From: Apiospora phragmitis
Taxonomy: Eukaryota; Ascomycota; Sordariomycetes; Amphisphaeriales; Apiosporaceae
DNA: 64,000 bases
Direction of reading: 5' to 3'
Assembly (NCBI GenBank): GCA_038363925.1
Contig: JAQQWL010000003.1
Coordinates: 1,674,001-1,738,000 of the forward strand
This document shows, piece by piece, positions 36,141 through 45,410 of the stretch (position 1 is the stretch's first letter; each line of letters begins with the position of its first letter). A program made the position numbers and the translations under genes. The notes under the pieces were generated by a model that was not told where the DNA came from, searched no databases, and saw only the letters and a program-made list of their open reading frames with translations.

Positions 36141-37527
36141 ATGCTTTCGGGCATTCTGATCTTCAATCAGAAGGGCGAGAACCTCATCTTTCGCGCGTTC
36201 CGGAACGACTGCCGCCCCCGCCTCGCCGACGTCTTCCGCATCCAGGTCATCTCGAACCCCCAGGTGCGCTCGCCCATCCTGACCCTCGGCAGCACCACCT
36301 TCAGCCATGTCAAGCACGAGAACATCTATTTGGTAGCCATCACCAAGAGCAACGCCAATGCCGCCCTGGTCTTCGAGTTCCTCTACCGGCTCATCCAGCT
36401 GGGCCGGGGCTATTTTGGCAAGTTCGATGAGGAGGCCGTGAAGAACAACTTCGTCCTGGTGTACGAGCTGCTCGACGAAATCATCGACTTTGGATACCCC
36501 AGAATACCGAGACCGATACCCTCAAGATGTACATTACCACCGAAGGCGTCAAGTCGGAACGAGCCCCCGAAGATTCGGCCAAGATTACCATGCAGGCGAC
36601 GGGCGCCTTATCATGGCGCAAGGCAGACGTCAAGTACCGCAAGAACGAGGCATTTGTGGACGTCATCGAAGACGTCAATCTGCTCATGTCGGCTACGGGC
36701 ACTGTACTACGGGGCCGACGTTACGGGCCAGATCATCATGCGCGCGTATCTATCCGGCACCCCTGAGTGCAAGTTCGGCTTGAACGACCGACTGCTCCTC
36801 GACCAAGACGGTTTGCAATCGCTACCCAGCGGGAATAGGCTGGGTACTAAGGCTACCAAGGCCGCTGCGGGAAGTGTGACGCTGGAGGACTGCCAATTCC
36901 ACCAATGCGTCAAGCTGGGCAAGTTCGACACCGACAGAATCATCTCCTTCGTCCCTCCCCGACGGCGAGTTCGAGCTCATGCGCTACCGCGCCACCGAGA
37001 ACGTCAATCTCCCCTTCAAAGTCCACGCCATTGTGAACGAAGTTGGCAAGACCAAAGTCGAGTTCAGCATCGGCGTCAAGGCCAACTTCGGCAGCAAGCT
37101 GTTCGCAACCAACGTGGTCGTGCGCGTCCCGACTCCCCTCAACACCGCCCGCATAACCGAAAGATGTACCCAGGTAAGGCCAAATACGAGCCCAGCGAGA
37201 ACAACATTGTGTGGAAGATTGGCAGATTCACCGGCCAGAGCGAATACGTTTTGAGCGCCGAGGCCGAGCTCACTAGCATGACCAACCAGAAGGCCTGGTC
37301 GCGACCCCCGTTGAGCATGAACTTTAGTCTCCTAATGTTTACTAGCTCCGGCCTACTGGTCAGGTATCTGAAGGTGTTTGAGAAGAGTAATTATTCCAGC
37401 GTGAAATGGGTGCGCTATATGACGAGGGCAGGCTCGTACGAAATAAGGTAAGCAAGCCCCTTCTACTGGCAGTTCTCTTCCTTTTTGTTTTCGGTTCTCG
37501 TGCTAATCAAGTGCATCTAGATTTTGA
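36141..37527 (+). CDS. apm4: AP-2 clathrin adaptor complex medium (mu) subunit, four frameshifts
   Basis: A medium chain of the AP-2 complex that selects cargo for clathrin endocytosis at the plasma membrane. The start at 36141 (CCAAGATG) gives MLSGILIFNQKGENLIFRAFRND. The longin part reaches NNFVLVYELLDEIIDFGYP. The mu-homology domain then reads KMYITTEGVKSERAPEDSAKITMQATGALSWRK, ADVTGQIIMRAYLSGTPECKFGLNDRLLLDQDGLQ, SVTLEDCQFHQCVKLGKFD, GEFELMRYRATENVNLPFKVH and KKYEPSENNIVWKIGRFTGQSEYVLSAEAELT-like sequence. A final 73 bp intron (37448-37520) with TGCTAATC branch point restores the C-terminus SYEIRF. Four single-base indels lie at about 36498-36501, 36711-36714, 36957-36960 and 37173. They sum to no net shift, and conservation on both sides is nearly perfect, so sequence error is the best explanation. 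Confidence 0.9.
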
Positions 37528-38206
37528 GGAGTTTACTGGTCTAGAAGTCGGAAATAATTCCCTGGTATATCAAAAATACCCGGTCCGGTTTTGGGCCAAA
37601 TCTATATATGCCAGGCAGTCAAAGTAGCTCTTGGTCTCGGCTTCTGGCCAACAATCGGTATTTGCTGTCGGTCTTTGGTGCCTCGGGAACACCAGAGATC
37701 TACGCGACCTATCCATATATTAATCTCGTTCAACGCCGGTCTCCGTCGCAGACAGGTGCTGTGTGACGCAAGACGGAGATGCGCTCTTCTGCGATTATAT
37801 AAGGCAAGCCATACCGGAATTCTGCTGATGGAAGCTAACTGGCTGGGCTCATGGAGACATCTGTAAGCCGCCATCGACCCGGGATTAGTAGCATGACGTT
37901 CGGGTTTCGTCAAGGAACTAGTCGAGAAAGCCTAAGCTGCTGCCACCCATGTACTTCTTCTAACTTTGGAGGCTCGCATGCCACTAATCTGCTACGCCGG
38001 GACTTGATCGCAGATCACCATACAGTCGTTCACACGTGCCGCTATGGATGCATATTGCAAGAGAATAGCCGTCCTCAGTCTCGAATTGACTGGCATTCGG
38101 ACATGATATGTTTTATATAAATAGTACCGCAGCTTCCAAAATCAGAAAGTTACCATCACCATACACACTTCTTCCCACTTTGATCCTTTGCATCATTGGA
38201 GCAATT
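37528..38206. other. Intergenic spacer
   Basis: No gene seen between AP-2 mu and the HD-domain gene. It holds the promoter of the latter. Confidence 0.5.
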
Positions 38207-39080
38207 ATGTTATCCGCTGCTTCGACGACACCAGCTGTATCGGCCGAGGACCTTGCCAAGCATGGCTGGACCGCCGTGCCGAGAGACGCCAGCGCCATCT
38301 TCGGCGACAAGCCGTTCCTTCACGAACCAGCGCCTATCTCGGTAGAGGACATACCCTTCCCATCTGATGATCCGCTCGTGACCAAGGTTCAGGAATACGT
38401 CAGGCGGGAGGTTCCGGAGCCGACATTCAACCATTCGATGCGTGTATATAATTTTGGTAAATGCTCCTATGTATCTACTTAGTACTGTCCATATCTATTC
38501 TCCTACTTATCATTCGTCCCTCCTAGGCTACTGCATCCTCAAGTATCAGTTCCCAGAGCACCTCCAGTCCCTCTCGCTCTCCACCTGGGCCCTCACGGCG
38601 CTCCTGCACGACATCGGGACCGCGCAGCGCCACCTGACGTCGACGCTGCTCTCGTTCGAGTTCTGGGGCGGCGTGCACGCGCTGAACCTGCTCCTGGCCT
38701 CACCGTCGTCGTCCCGCACCCTGCTGGAGCTGGGGAACAAGGCGGCGCCCCGGCCCCAGGCCGAGGCCGTCGCCGAGGCCATCATCCGCCACCAGGACCT
38801 GGGCACCGAGGGCGCGATTTCGCTGCTGGGCCAGGTCGTGCAGCTCGCCACCGTGTTCGACAACATGGGCCAGCGCCCCGCGCTGGTCCACGCGCGCACG
38901 CGCGACGCCGTCGTCGGGCGCTGGCCCCGGCTGGGCTGGAGCTCGTGCTTCGAGGGCGTGATTCGCGAGGAGATGGCGCTGAAGCCGTGGGCACATACGA
39001 GTCACTTGGGCGAGGAGTTTCCGCGCGGCGTGAAGGAGAATGGGGAGACGGGGCTGATGAGTGGGTATGAGAAGAAGTAG
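38207..39080 (+). CDS. HD-domain protein, cyanamide hydratase-like
   Basis: By family, hydrates cyanamide to urea using a metal-bound HD site. Exons are 38207-38456 and 38527-39080, with a 70 bp intron (GTAAAT donor, TCCTAG acceptor). The protein has TFNHSMRVYNFGYCIL, placing the first metal-ligand His, then LTALLHDIGTAQRHL with the HD doublet. RHQDLG and LATVFDNMGQRPALVHARTRDAVVGRWPR follow, matching the cyanamide hydratase/HD-like fungal family. The end is GVIREEMALKPWAHTSHLGEEFP. The ATG at 38207 gives MLSAASTTPAVSAEDLAKHGWTAVPRD, the expected N-terminus. An upstream in-frame ATG at 38108 would add a hydrophobic leader, LLPTLILCIIGAIML, and is less likely. The frame is intact. Confidence 0.85.
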
Positions 39081-39173
39081 AGAAGGGGGCAAGAGAAGGG
39101 TGAAGTTGGCTCATCCTATTATGTGGTGGTTGCGTTGTGTAGATGGTAGTTCAAGACAACTTTCATGGAATGA

Positions 39174-39209
<36 letters not shown>

Positions 39210-39210
39210 C
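39174..39210. repeat. (CT)n-(TA)n compound microsatellite
   Basis: About nine CT units directly followed by about nine TA units, in the short gap downstream of the HD-domain gene. Confidence 0.9.
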
Positions 39211-39280
39211 TTATATACTTAAGTAGGTATAACGTCGCGGATACGGATCAGCCCCGATAATCGATATATATAACACTAGC

Positions 39281-40173
39281 TAGCCGTGAAAGTTATCGAC
39301 GATAGTAGCTGTGTGGTGGGCATTACTTGAGTCGCCTCGTTGACCATGATTCATTCTATTCGGACTCCGTCTCCGCTGCTTGTCGCGGGCAACAGCGAGG
39401 AGCAAGTATATGCGATACCTATACAGTAAGACCGGATTCGCTACAATTACAACGTCGTCATCTGGTGCCATGGTGCTGCCAACTGGGCCTTCTCTTGACT
39501 CTGGAGAATCAGACGGCGCAATTAGCTGCTCCACCTCACGTGTAGCATCAGCATTGAAGAAGCGCTCCCGCATTACGGTCACGATGGACTCGTCATCCAC
39601 CGTCCCATCCGTTATCCCCGGATTGTCGGCGTACCACTGCGTGTCCCGCTCGACTCCGGCCCGGATCTGGGCTCCGAAGTCCTCGAACGTCCACGGTCCA
39701 CCCCTTTGCCCGTGTACATGGCGGCCAATACTTCCACCCTCGAGGTACTCCATAACGATGTACTCCCTCACACCGTACAGAGGCTCTTAGTCTTCAAACT
39801 TCTCGGTCTCGACCATTCGGACGTGGGCGGCCCTGGACCACTTCTACTACTCCAGACACTCCACTCTAGTAAAGGATGGGTCTCCCCAGCTGCCCCTTTT
39901 CCCTCCAAATGGTGTGTGATCGCCACTCACATCGAGCGCTTCCGCCTCTTTTATATCCTCGTCCGAGACTTCATCGTACTCCGGATATCCCAGGATGAGC
40001 TTTAAGACGACCCTCTCTCTCGATCCCGACTCTGGGAATCTGTAGGGTTGCACCTGCCGCCGCAATTTATGAACGCTGCCGAAAGCACCTCCGCTGATGT
40101 AGTCTTCATGTACATATGCCCTTACATTCGTAAAATGATGTCTAACGGCTTCAGATACCTGTGATGAGTTCAT
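39281..40173 (-). pseudogene. Truncated, interrupted protein-kinase-like gene
   Basis: The 5' part starts at 40173 with MNSSQVSEAVRHHFTNVRAYVHEDYISGGAFGSVHKLRR. This contains a Gly-rich loop (GGAFGSVHKL), then VVLKLILGYPEYDE with the strand-3 Lys and EDIKEAEAL as helix C. A GTGAGT donor follows, and an acceptor near 39850 would continue as KWSRAAHVRMVETEKFED. A TAA then interrupts before EPLYGVREYIVMEYLEGGSIGRHV, the kinase hinge. The remaining 160 codons (VDDESIVTVMRERFFNADATREVEQLI and onward) show no HRD catalytic loop and no DFG. The gene therefore lacks the C-lobe and is broken in the N-lobe. It may be a decayed kinase or a kinase fragment fused to other sequence. Confidence 0.6.
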
Positions 40174-40720
40174 TTATAGCGAATAATTGGATTGCGTTTG
40201 GGCTCTGCCCACGTTCCCGTGCTTAGTGTTGGCGGTTATTATTCCGCAACACGCAAGGCTGGAAGCTTGATGGCTCTCTGGGGAGCTTGGTGACAGAGTA
40301 GAGGACTACGCATGGCTGAAAGCATCTTCTTCTTTGTCAAGACAGATGATATCTTGGTTGCCGGCTTTCATGAATGAGACTTGTCTTTATTCAGTCCGAC
40401 TAACAAGGCTTTTGAGGTGGACTTTCTGCAGAAGCCGATACGTACGATGATCAGATGCCAGTGATAGACGCTGGCGGATGGAAAGTGATCTCAATACGAT
40501 CATAGCTGAGCCATATCAACGAACGACGTCCAAGCAGACTACGCCACCTAGAAACCCCCATCTATGTCGTTAACATCTGCAATTTGCTCACAGAGGATGT
40601 GTAAGCTATACAGTTTTCAAGTTAATGAACCGTTCAGTACGGGAGGGGGGTATACTAGAGATATAACACCTGAGAGAAGTAGTAAATCCCGCGACGTCTA
40701 CGCCGCCCTCGATTCAGTGA
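40174..40720. other. Intergenic spacer
   Basis: No gene is supported. Short ORFs here have no recognisable content. Confidence 0.4.
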
Positions 40721-40724
40721 AAGT

Positions 40725-41107
40725 TATCTTAGACAGTGAGCTCGAGCTCATCGGTCTGGGCGAGACAGACCAAGAAGCTCACCTTCCCGGAATGGGATCG
40801 GAGCATCTACAAATGGGAAGAGCAAGAGAATCAAACAAGAGGCTGAAACTCCAAATAGGTTCTATTGCGAATGCTAGAAGACCGAATGGCCAAAGATTAC
40901 CTAACCAATGATTATCATCTTATCTGGTCAGAGAGTAAGATGATGTGGCGGAGGTCCATGAAAGGTATCCCTCAGCCCCAAGTTGAACGGTACGGGATGA
41001 AACATCCTTGGCAAGATTGCTTGCAGTATGTGGCGGACGCGCTAGAACAACATGTGGGAGCAACAGGAATCGGTTATTGGTTAGGGGTGAGAAATAAGCC
41101 TTATTAG
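40725..41107 (+). pseudogene. Decayed coding relic
   Basis: One frame reads KLTFPEWDRSIYKWEEQENQTRG, stop, NSK, stop, VLLRMLEDRMAKDYLTNDYHLIWSESKMMWRRSMKGIPQPQVERYG. This charged, amphipathic sequence looks like former protein sequence rather than random DNA. The two internal stops (TGA and TAG) are of the kind made by C-to-T/G-to-A change. A different frame carries LDSVKVILDSELELIGLGETDQE just upstream. No start, domain or splice model can be defined. Confidence 0.35.
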
Positions 41108-42098
41108 GGGCTCAGGCATCGAAGCCGGACCGGATCGAACTCAAATCTCACGGCTGCTGCAGAACGGGAACTAGTTCAGGGGTTATGGTTCGTAGAGAGG
41201 TCTACTTTCGGGACTGGATTGGCTATGTCTAACCCCTGATTTTACTTGATTTTCGCAAGGTAGAACCACCTAGCCCGGGTCTGGGTAACAATCATGTCGA
41301 GCTGACTTGATTCTGAAGGGTTCAGATACCGAATGGAGTCTATGTCAGCTGTTACCTACTGCAATTATTAGGCTGATTTTCTCTTTGACCCGCCTAGACT
41401 AAATATGTAGTACGCAGTAGATAAAAACTTATCAAGGGGGCTTGCCTGCCTCAACGATGCTAGCTAACGGCGGCATCTCGTCTTGGCTCTCTTATTGGGA
41501 AGAGTGCAAGCATGTGACGATATGTTCCCCGTTGACGCCATCATCTGCGCCACTCATCGCTAGATGGGCGGCTAGACGATCCGGATGAGGTTTACCCCAG
41601 ACAGCGTTCCCCTATACGAGTCTTTGCTGGTAAATTTGCTTATTTGAGATGATCCAATGGTAATCATCACTGCCGCCTCGCGGCATATGCTCTCGGGCGT
41701 AGGAAACTCACTTTGGCCCCTCGACCCCCACCCCCCAACTGCTTCAGGCATGGCATCGTTCAGGAGGCGCCTCATGGCTTACCGCGTGCGGCCAGATATT
41801 TATGACCAAGGGGACCAAGATCTTTGGTCTAGTGCTTGGGAAGAGTACCGCTGGGGCTTTACTAAGACATCGCTTTCCCTCCCCCATCCTCCTAACTTTT
41901 CCACTCACCAACCACAGTCACTCACTTCAGCCCCTTTTCCAGCAACACACACTCATTACCTCTTCATTCTATTTCTACTTAATACAACCTGACAACCTTA
42001 TTCACTTCTCATCCAACACATCTCTCGTGTCCTCAAATCCCAGCGTAATAGCATCTACCAACCAACCCTACCAACCATCCCATTCCACTACCGCCAAG
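41108..42098. other. Intergenic spacer
   Basis: No coding gene supported. The last 200 bp, a pyrimidine-rich CACTCACC/CAACC leader, look like the promoter and 5' UTR of the CFEM gene. Confidence 0.5.
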
Positions 42099-42991
42099 AT
42101 GAAGTACTCTTTCACCGCCGCCACTCTCCTCGCCGTTGTCGCGGCCCAGAGTATGTCCGACATCCCGAGCTGCGCCGTCCCCTGCATCCAGAGTGCCGCC
42201 GCCACCTCCACCAGCTGCACGGCTACCGACTACAAGTGCATCTGCAACGACGTCGACGCCATCCAGGGCGCTGCCAGCAGCTGTGTCCTCGAGAAGTGCG
42301 GTGCCACCGTCGCGATGTGTAAGTCATACACTCACCACTCTCTTTCTTTCCCATTCACTCACTCTCGGGTTACTAATCAAAACACTTCTCACCATAGCCG
42401 CCGTCGTCCCCGCCGTCAAGAGCTTCTGCGAGAAGGTCGCCGCCGCCCCGGCCGCCGCCCCAGCCATGAGCCAGGCCGCCGACGCCGCCCCCGCACCGGC
42501 CGCCGAGTCCACGCCCTGCACGGACGAGGTCATGCCCACCACCGCGCCCGCCCCCATGTCCAGCGCCGCGGCCGTCATGACCGAGTCGACCACCCCGGTC
42601 GTCGCGGTCCCCACCTCCGCCCCCGAGGCCGTGAGCATGAGCTCCCCCTACGCCGAGTCCTCCACCCCCGAGGCCGTGAGCATGAGCTCTCCCTACGCCG
42701 AGTCTTCCGCCGCCGCCGTCGCCTCCTCTTCGGTGTGCGAGAGCGAGAGCGAGAGCGAGACCTCCACCATGGCCGGCGCCATGGCTACCGGCGCCGCCAG
42801 CAGCACCGCTGCCGCCATAGCCGCCACCGGCGCCTACGGCACCGCCCCTACGACCTCCATCGTCCAGGCCGGCGGCAGCAACTACAGCACCGCCACCCCA
42901 CTCTCCCCCTATCGCCACCGCTGGTGCTTCCGCGGCCGCGGGTTCCGTCGGCACCTTGGCCGTTCTTGCTCTAGCTGCCCTTGTCATCTAG
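42099..42991 (+). CDS. CFEM-domain GPI-anchored protein
   Basis: A fungal cell-surface protein. Family members bind haem or act in wall structure and host interaction. Exons are 42099-42318 and 42398-42991, with a 79 bp intron (GTAAGT donor, TACTAATC branch). The product starts MKYSFTAATLLAVVAAQ, a signal peptide. The eight-cysteine CFEM module follows: CAVPCIQSAAATSTSC, KCICNDVDAIQ (with the Asp that commonly coordinates haem), CVLEKC and SFCEKV. A long Ala/Ser/Pro/Thr-rich stalk contains a perfect-looking duplicated PEAVSMSSPYAESS unit. The frame breaks at the five-C run 42905-42909 (one base extra). The continuing frame IATAGASAAAGSVGTLAVLALAALVI is a classic GPI-attachment tail ending at 42991. 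Confidence 0.9.
42626..42703. repeat. Tandem duplication in the CFEM stalk
   Basis: Two copies of a unit of about 42 bp encoding PEAVSMSSPYAESS, nearly identical at DNA level, in direct tandem. Confidence 0.85.
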
Positions 42992-43530
42992 AATTCTCTT
43001 CTCTTCTCTTTGCTAGACTCTTCAATCATCTTCTTCGTCTTCCTTTGGCTACGGACACGATCTCATCAACGATTAATGCAATGCTCATGATGACGGTTTC
43101 CCAAGCTTAAGGGCGGGGGTTGTCTATCTTTTTCTGTTTCTCTAAAATGTCATAACAGTCAATGGTTAGGTATGGGGGTGTTCTTGCTATTCGGGGGTGA
43201 ACTGGTTCAGGGGCTTAATGGATTATAGAATGTACGCAAACTAGAAAGTCTCCCAGCAATCGTCTTCTCTAAACACAGTGATGATCTTTGGCCTCCTAAG
43301 CCTCTAGGTGGCTTGATCGGCATTTGATTGTTCTAGTACCGTAGTTCACCTTTCCTGTCATTGTGTTATTGAATTTTAGGGGTTTATGTGATCAAACGTT
43401 TCTTATTCATGTATCATAATTCAATAATTGAGCTGGCTGGCTTCTCCTTTAGACACAGTTACGTCGCTCCTTCCAACAAATGTATATCCACTTCACTACC
43501 CAAAACACTACTTTCTAGAGCCAGGTGATA
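42992..43530. other. Intergenic spacer between convergent genes
   Basis: 3' flanks of the CFEM gene and the transporter gene, which converge. No gene seen. Confidence 0.55.
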
Positions 43531-45410
43531 TTACACACCTTTGCTCTCGATCTCCTCGACCATCACTTCCTTGCTATCCCTTTTCCCAGTCGTTGCTACG
43601 GTATCTTCGAGGAGGACCGGTTTGCCTCTTATCTGTGCCCAGACGACCTTGACGGTTGATTTGGCGAAAAGCGCATCCATTTGCTCCAACATGACACCTA
43701 GAACGATCAAGAGGTCAGAACACGAAGAAAGGTCGAGTGACACAAAAGGAAGGGGTTTGATGGCAACTTACCCTTGGTTTCGGGAACAAAGAAGAACGCC
43801 CAGATCCCCATGGACACCAAGATGGACCCAAAGAAGAAATAGGCCCCGTAGCCGAGATCGGAGATCATGTAGGGCGTGAAGCGCGCAATGATGAACGAGC
43901 CAAGCCAGGTGACCGCGGTGGTCAGCGCGACGCACAGCATACGGATATCGAGCGGGAAAATCTCCGAGGCGTACGTCCAGGTGATGCCCTGCCAAGTGGC
44001 GCAGATGATGAAGCCGTTGACATAGACGCAGATCATGGCCAGGTAGCCCCAGGCGTCGCGGGTGACGGCGCCCGCCGCTGCCGCCGCCTCGGGGTCGGCG
44101 CGCATCACGTACCCGCCGATGTACCACATCGGGATGCAGCCCAGGCAGCGCCCCAGACGAGCCCCTTGCGGCGGCCGACGCGCTCGACGATGACAAAAGT
44201 GAAGGTGACCATGCCGAGCGTCTTGGCGATGCCGTAGAAGCCCGTGCTGAAGAGCTTGAGCGAGGTGCCCTGCACGCCCAGCGTCGCGAAGATGCGCGGC
44301 GCGTAGTACGTGATGATGTTGACGCCCGTGAAGCTCTGCAGGAACATGAGGGCGACGCCGACGGCGACGCGGTTGCGCACGCCGCGCTGCAGCAGCTTGC
44401 GGGCCTGGTCGCGCCGGGAGCGGTGCAGGGTCGAGCGCTCCTCGACCTGGGCGCGGATCTCGGCGAGCTCGCGGCCGACGTAGGCGTGGTCCCGGGGCAG
44501 GCCGCGGACGCGCGCGAGGATCCGGGCCGCGCCCTCGAAGTCGTCGCCGCGCGCCAGCCACCGCGGCGACTCCGGGCAGAAGAGCAGCATGCCGAAGAAC
44601 AGGCACACGCCGGGGACCAGCTGCAGGGCGAGCGGGATGACCCACTGCGACTGCTGGCGCCGGTCGATGGTCTGGTCCGTCGCGTAGTTGATCCAGAACC
44701 CCAGCATGCCCCCGCCCTGCGACGCGATCTCGAAGATGCCGACGAGCCGGCCCCGGATCGAGGGCGGCGCCACCTCGGCGATGTACACGGGCACCACGAG
44801 CGACGAAGAGCCGACGCCGAGGCCCGCGATGGCGCGGCCAGCGTAGATCATGTTCAGGCTGCCGCGCGACGCCGTCATGAGGGTGGCGCCTAGCAGAAAG
44901 ACCAGAGAGGCGCACAGGATGGCGATGCGGCGGCCGAACTTCTCCGCGATGGGAAAGGAGAGAAGGGCCCCAAAGAAGCAGCCGGCCTTGTGAACAAAAG
45001 ACGGAGATTAGCATATCAGGTCACATGGTATCCGGACGAGTGCCAACTCATGGTTCACATAGTTCAGCCCCTTGGTGGCTTGTGTGTTTCGCCGTTACCT
45101 ACCTGGAATGTCGAGACAATATTGCCCTGGATTGTGTCACGGGTAGTCTTTATCGACGTCTGACCAGCCAAAGTCACGAACGAAGGATTCCAGAGCCATG
45201 GTGCCGCCGATGACGGCCGTGTCGTATCCCACTAGCGAACGAGCGGGAAGGTTAGAATTTCGATAGGAAAAATGACGGCAACATCATGGCGAGGGAGGAA
45301 AACGTACTAGCCAGGGCCGACATGGACGCCACGACGGCGATAAGGTGGATGTGCCAGTTTCGCACTTCCGGGGGATCTAGCGTCCCCGAGGCGTGGGTGT
45401 TCCAGCCCAT
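43531..45410 (-). CDS. MFS sugar/quinate transporter, two frameshifts
   Basis: A plasma-membrane proton symporter of the sugar porter family, resembling fungal quinate permeases. Exons are 45308-45410, 45103-45231, 43772-44986 and 43531-43697, with introns of 76, 116 and 74 bp. The joined protein reads MGWNTHASGTLDPPEVRNWHIHLIAVVASMSALA-MGYDTAVIGGTMALESFVRDFG, then [89 protein letters not shown] and FFFVPETKG follow, all sugar-porter signatures. One extra base near 45141-45143 separates DKDY from RDTIQGN. One missing base near 44147-44155 separates RRKGLVWGA from CLGCIPMWYIGGYV. Splice joints all preserve frame. Substrate is inferred by resemblance only. Confidence 0.85.

Noticed and set aside
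36141..37527. AP-2 mu as a processed (reverse-transcribed) pseudogene
   Set aside because: The gene keeps a canonical intron at 37448-37520 whose removal restores the conserved final residues, so it is not a retrocopy.
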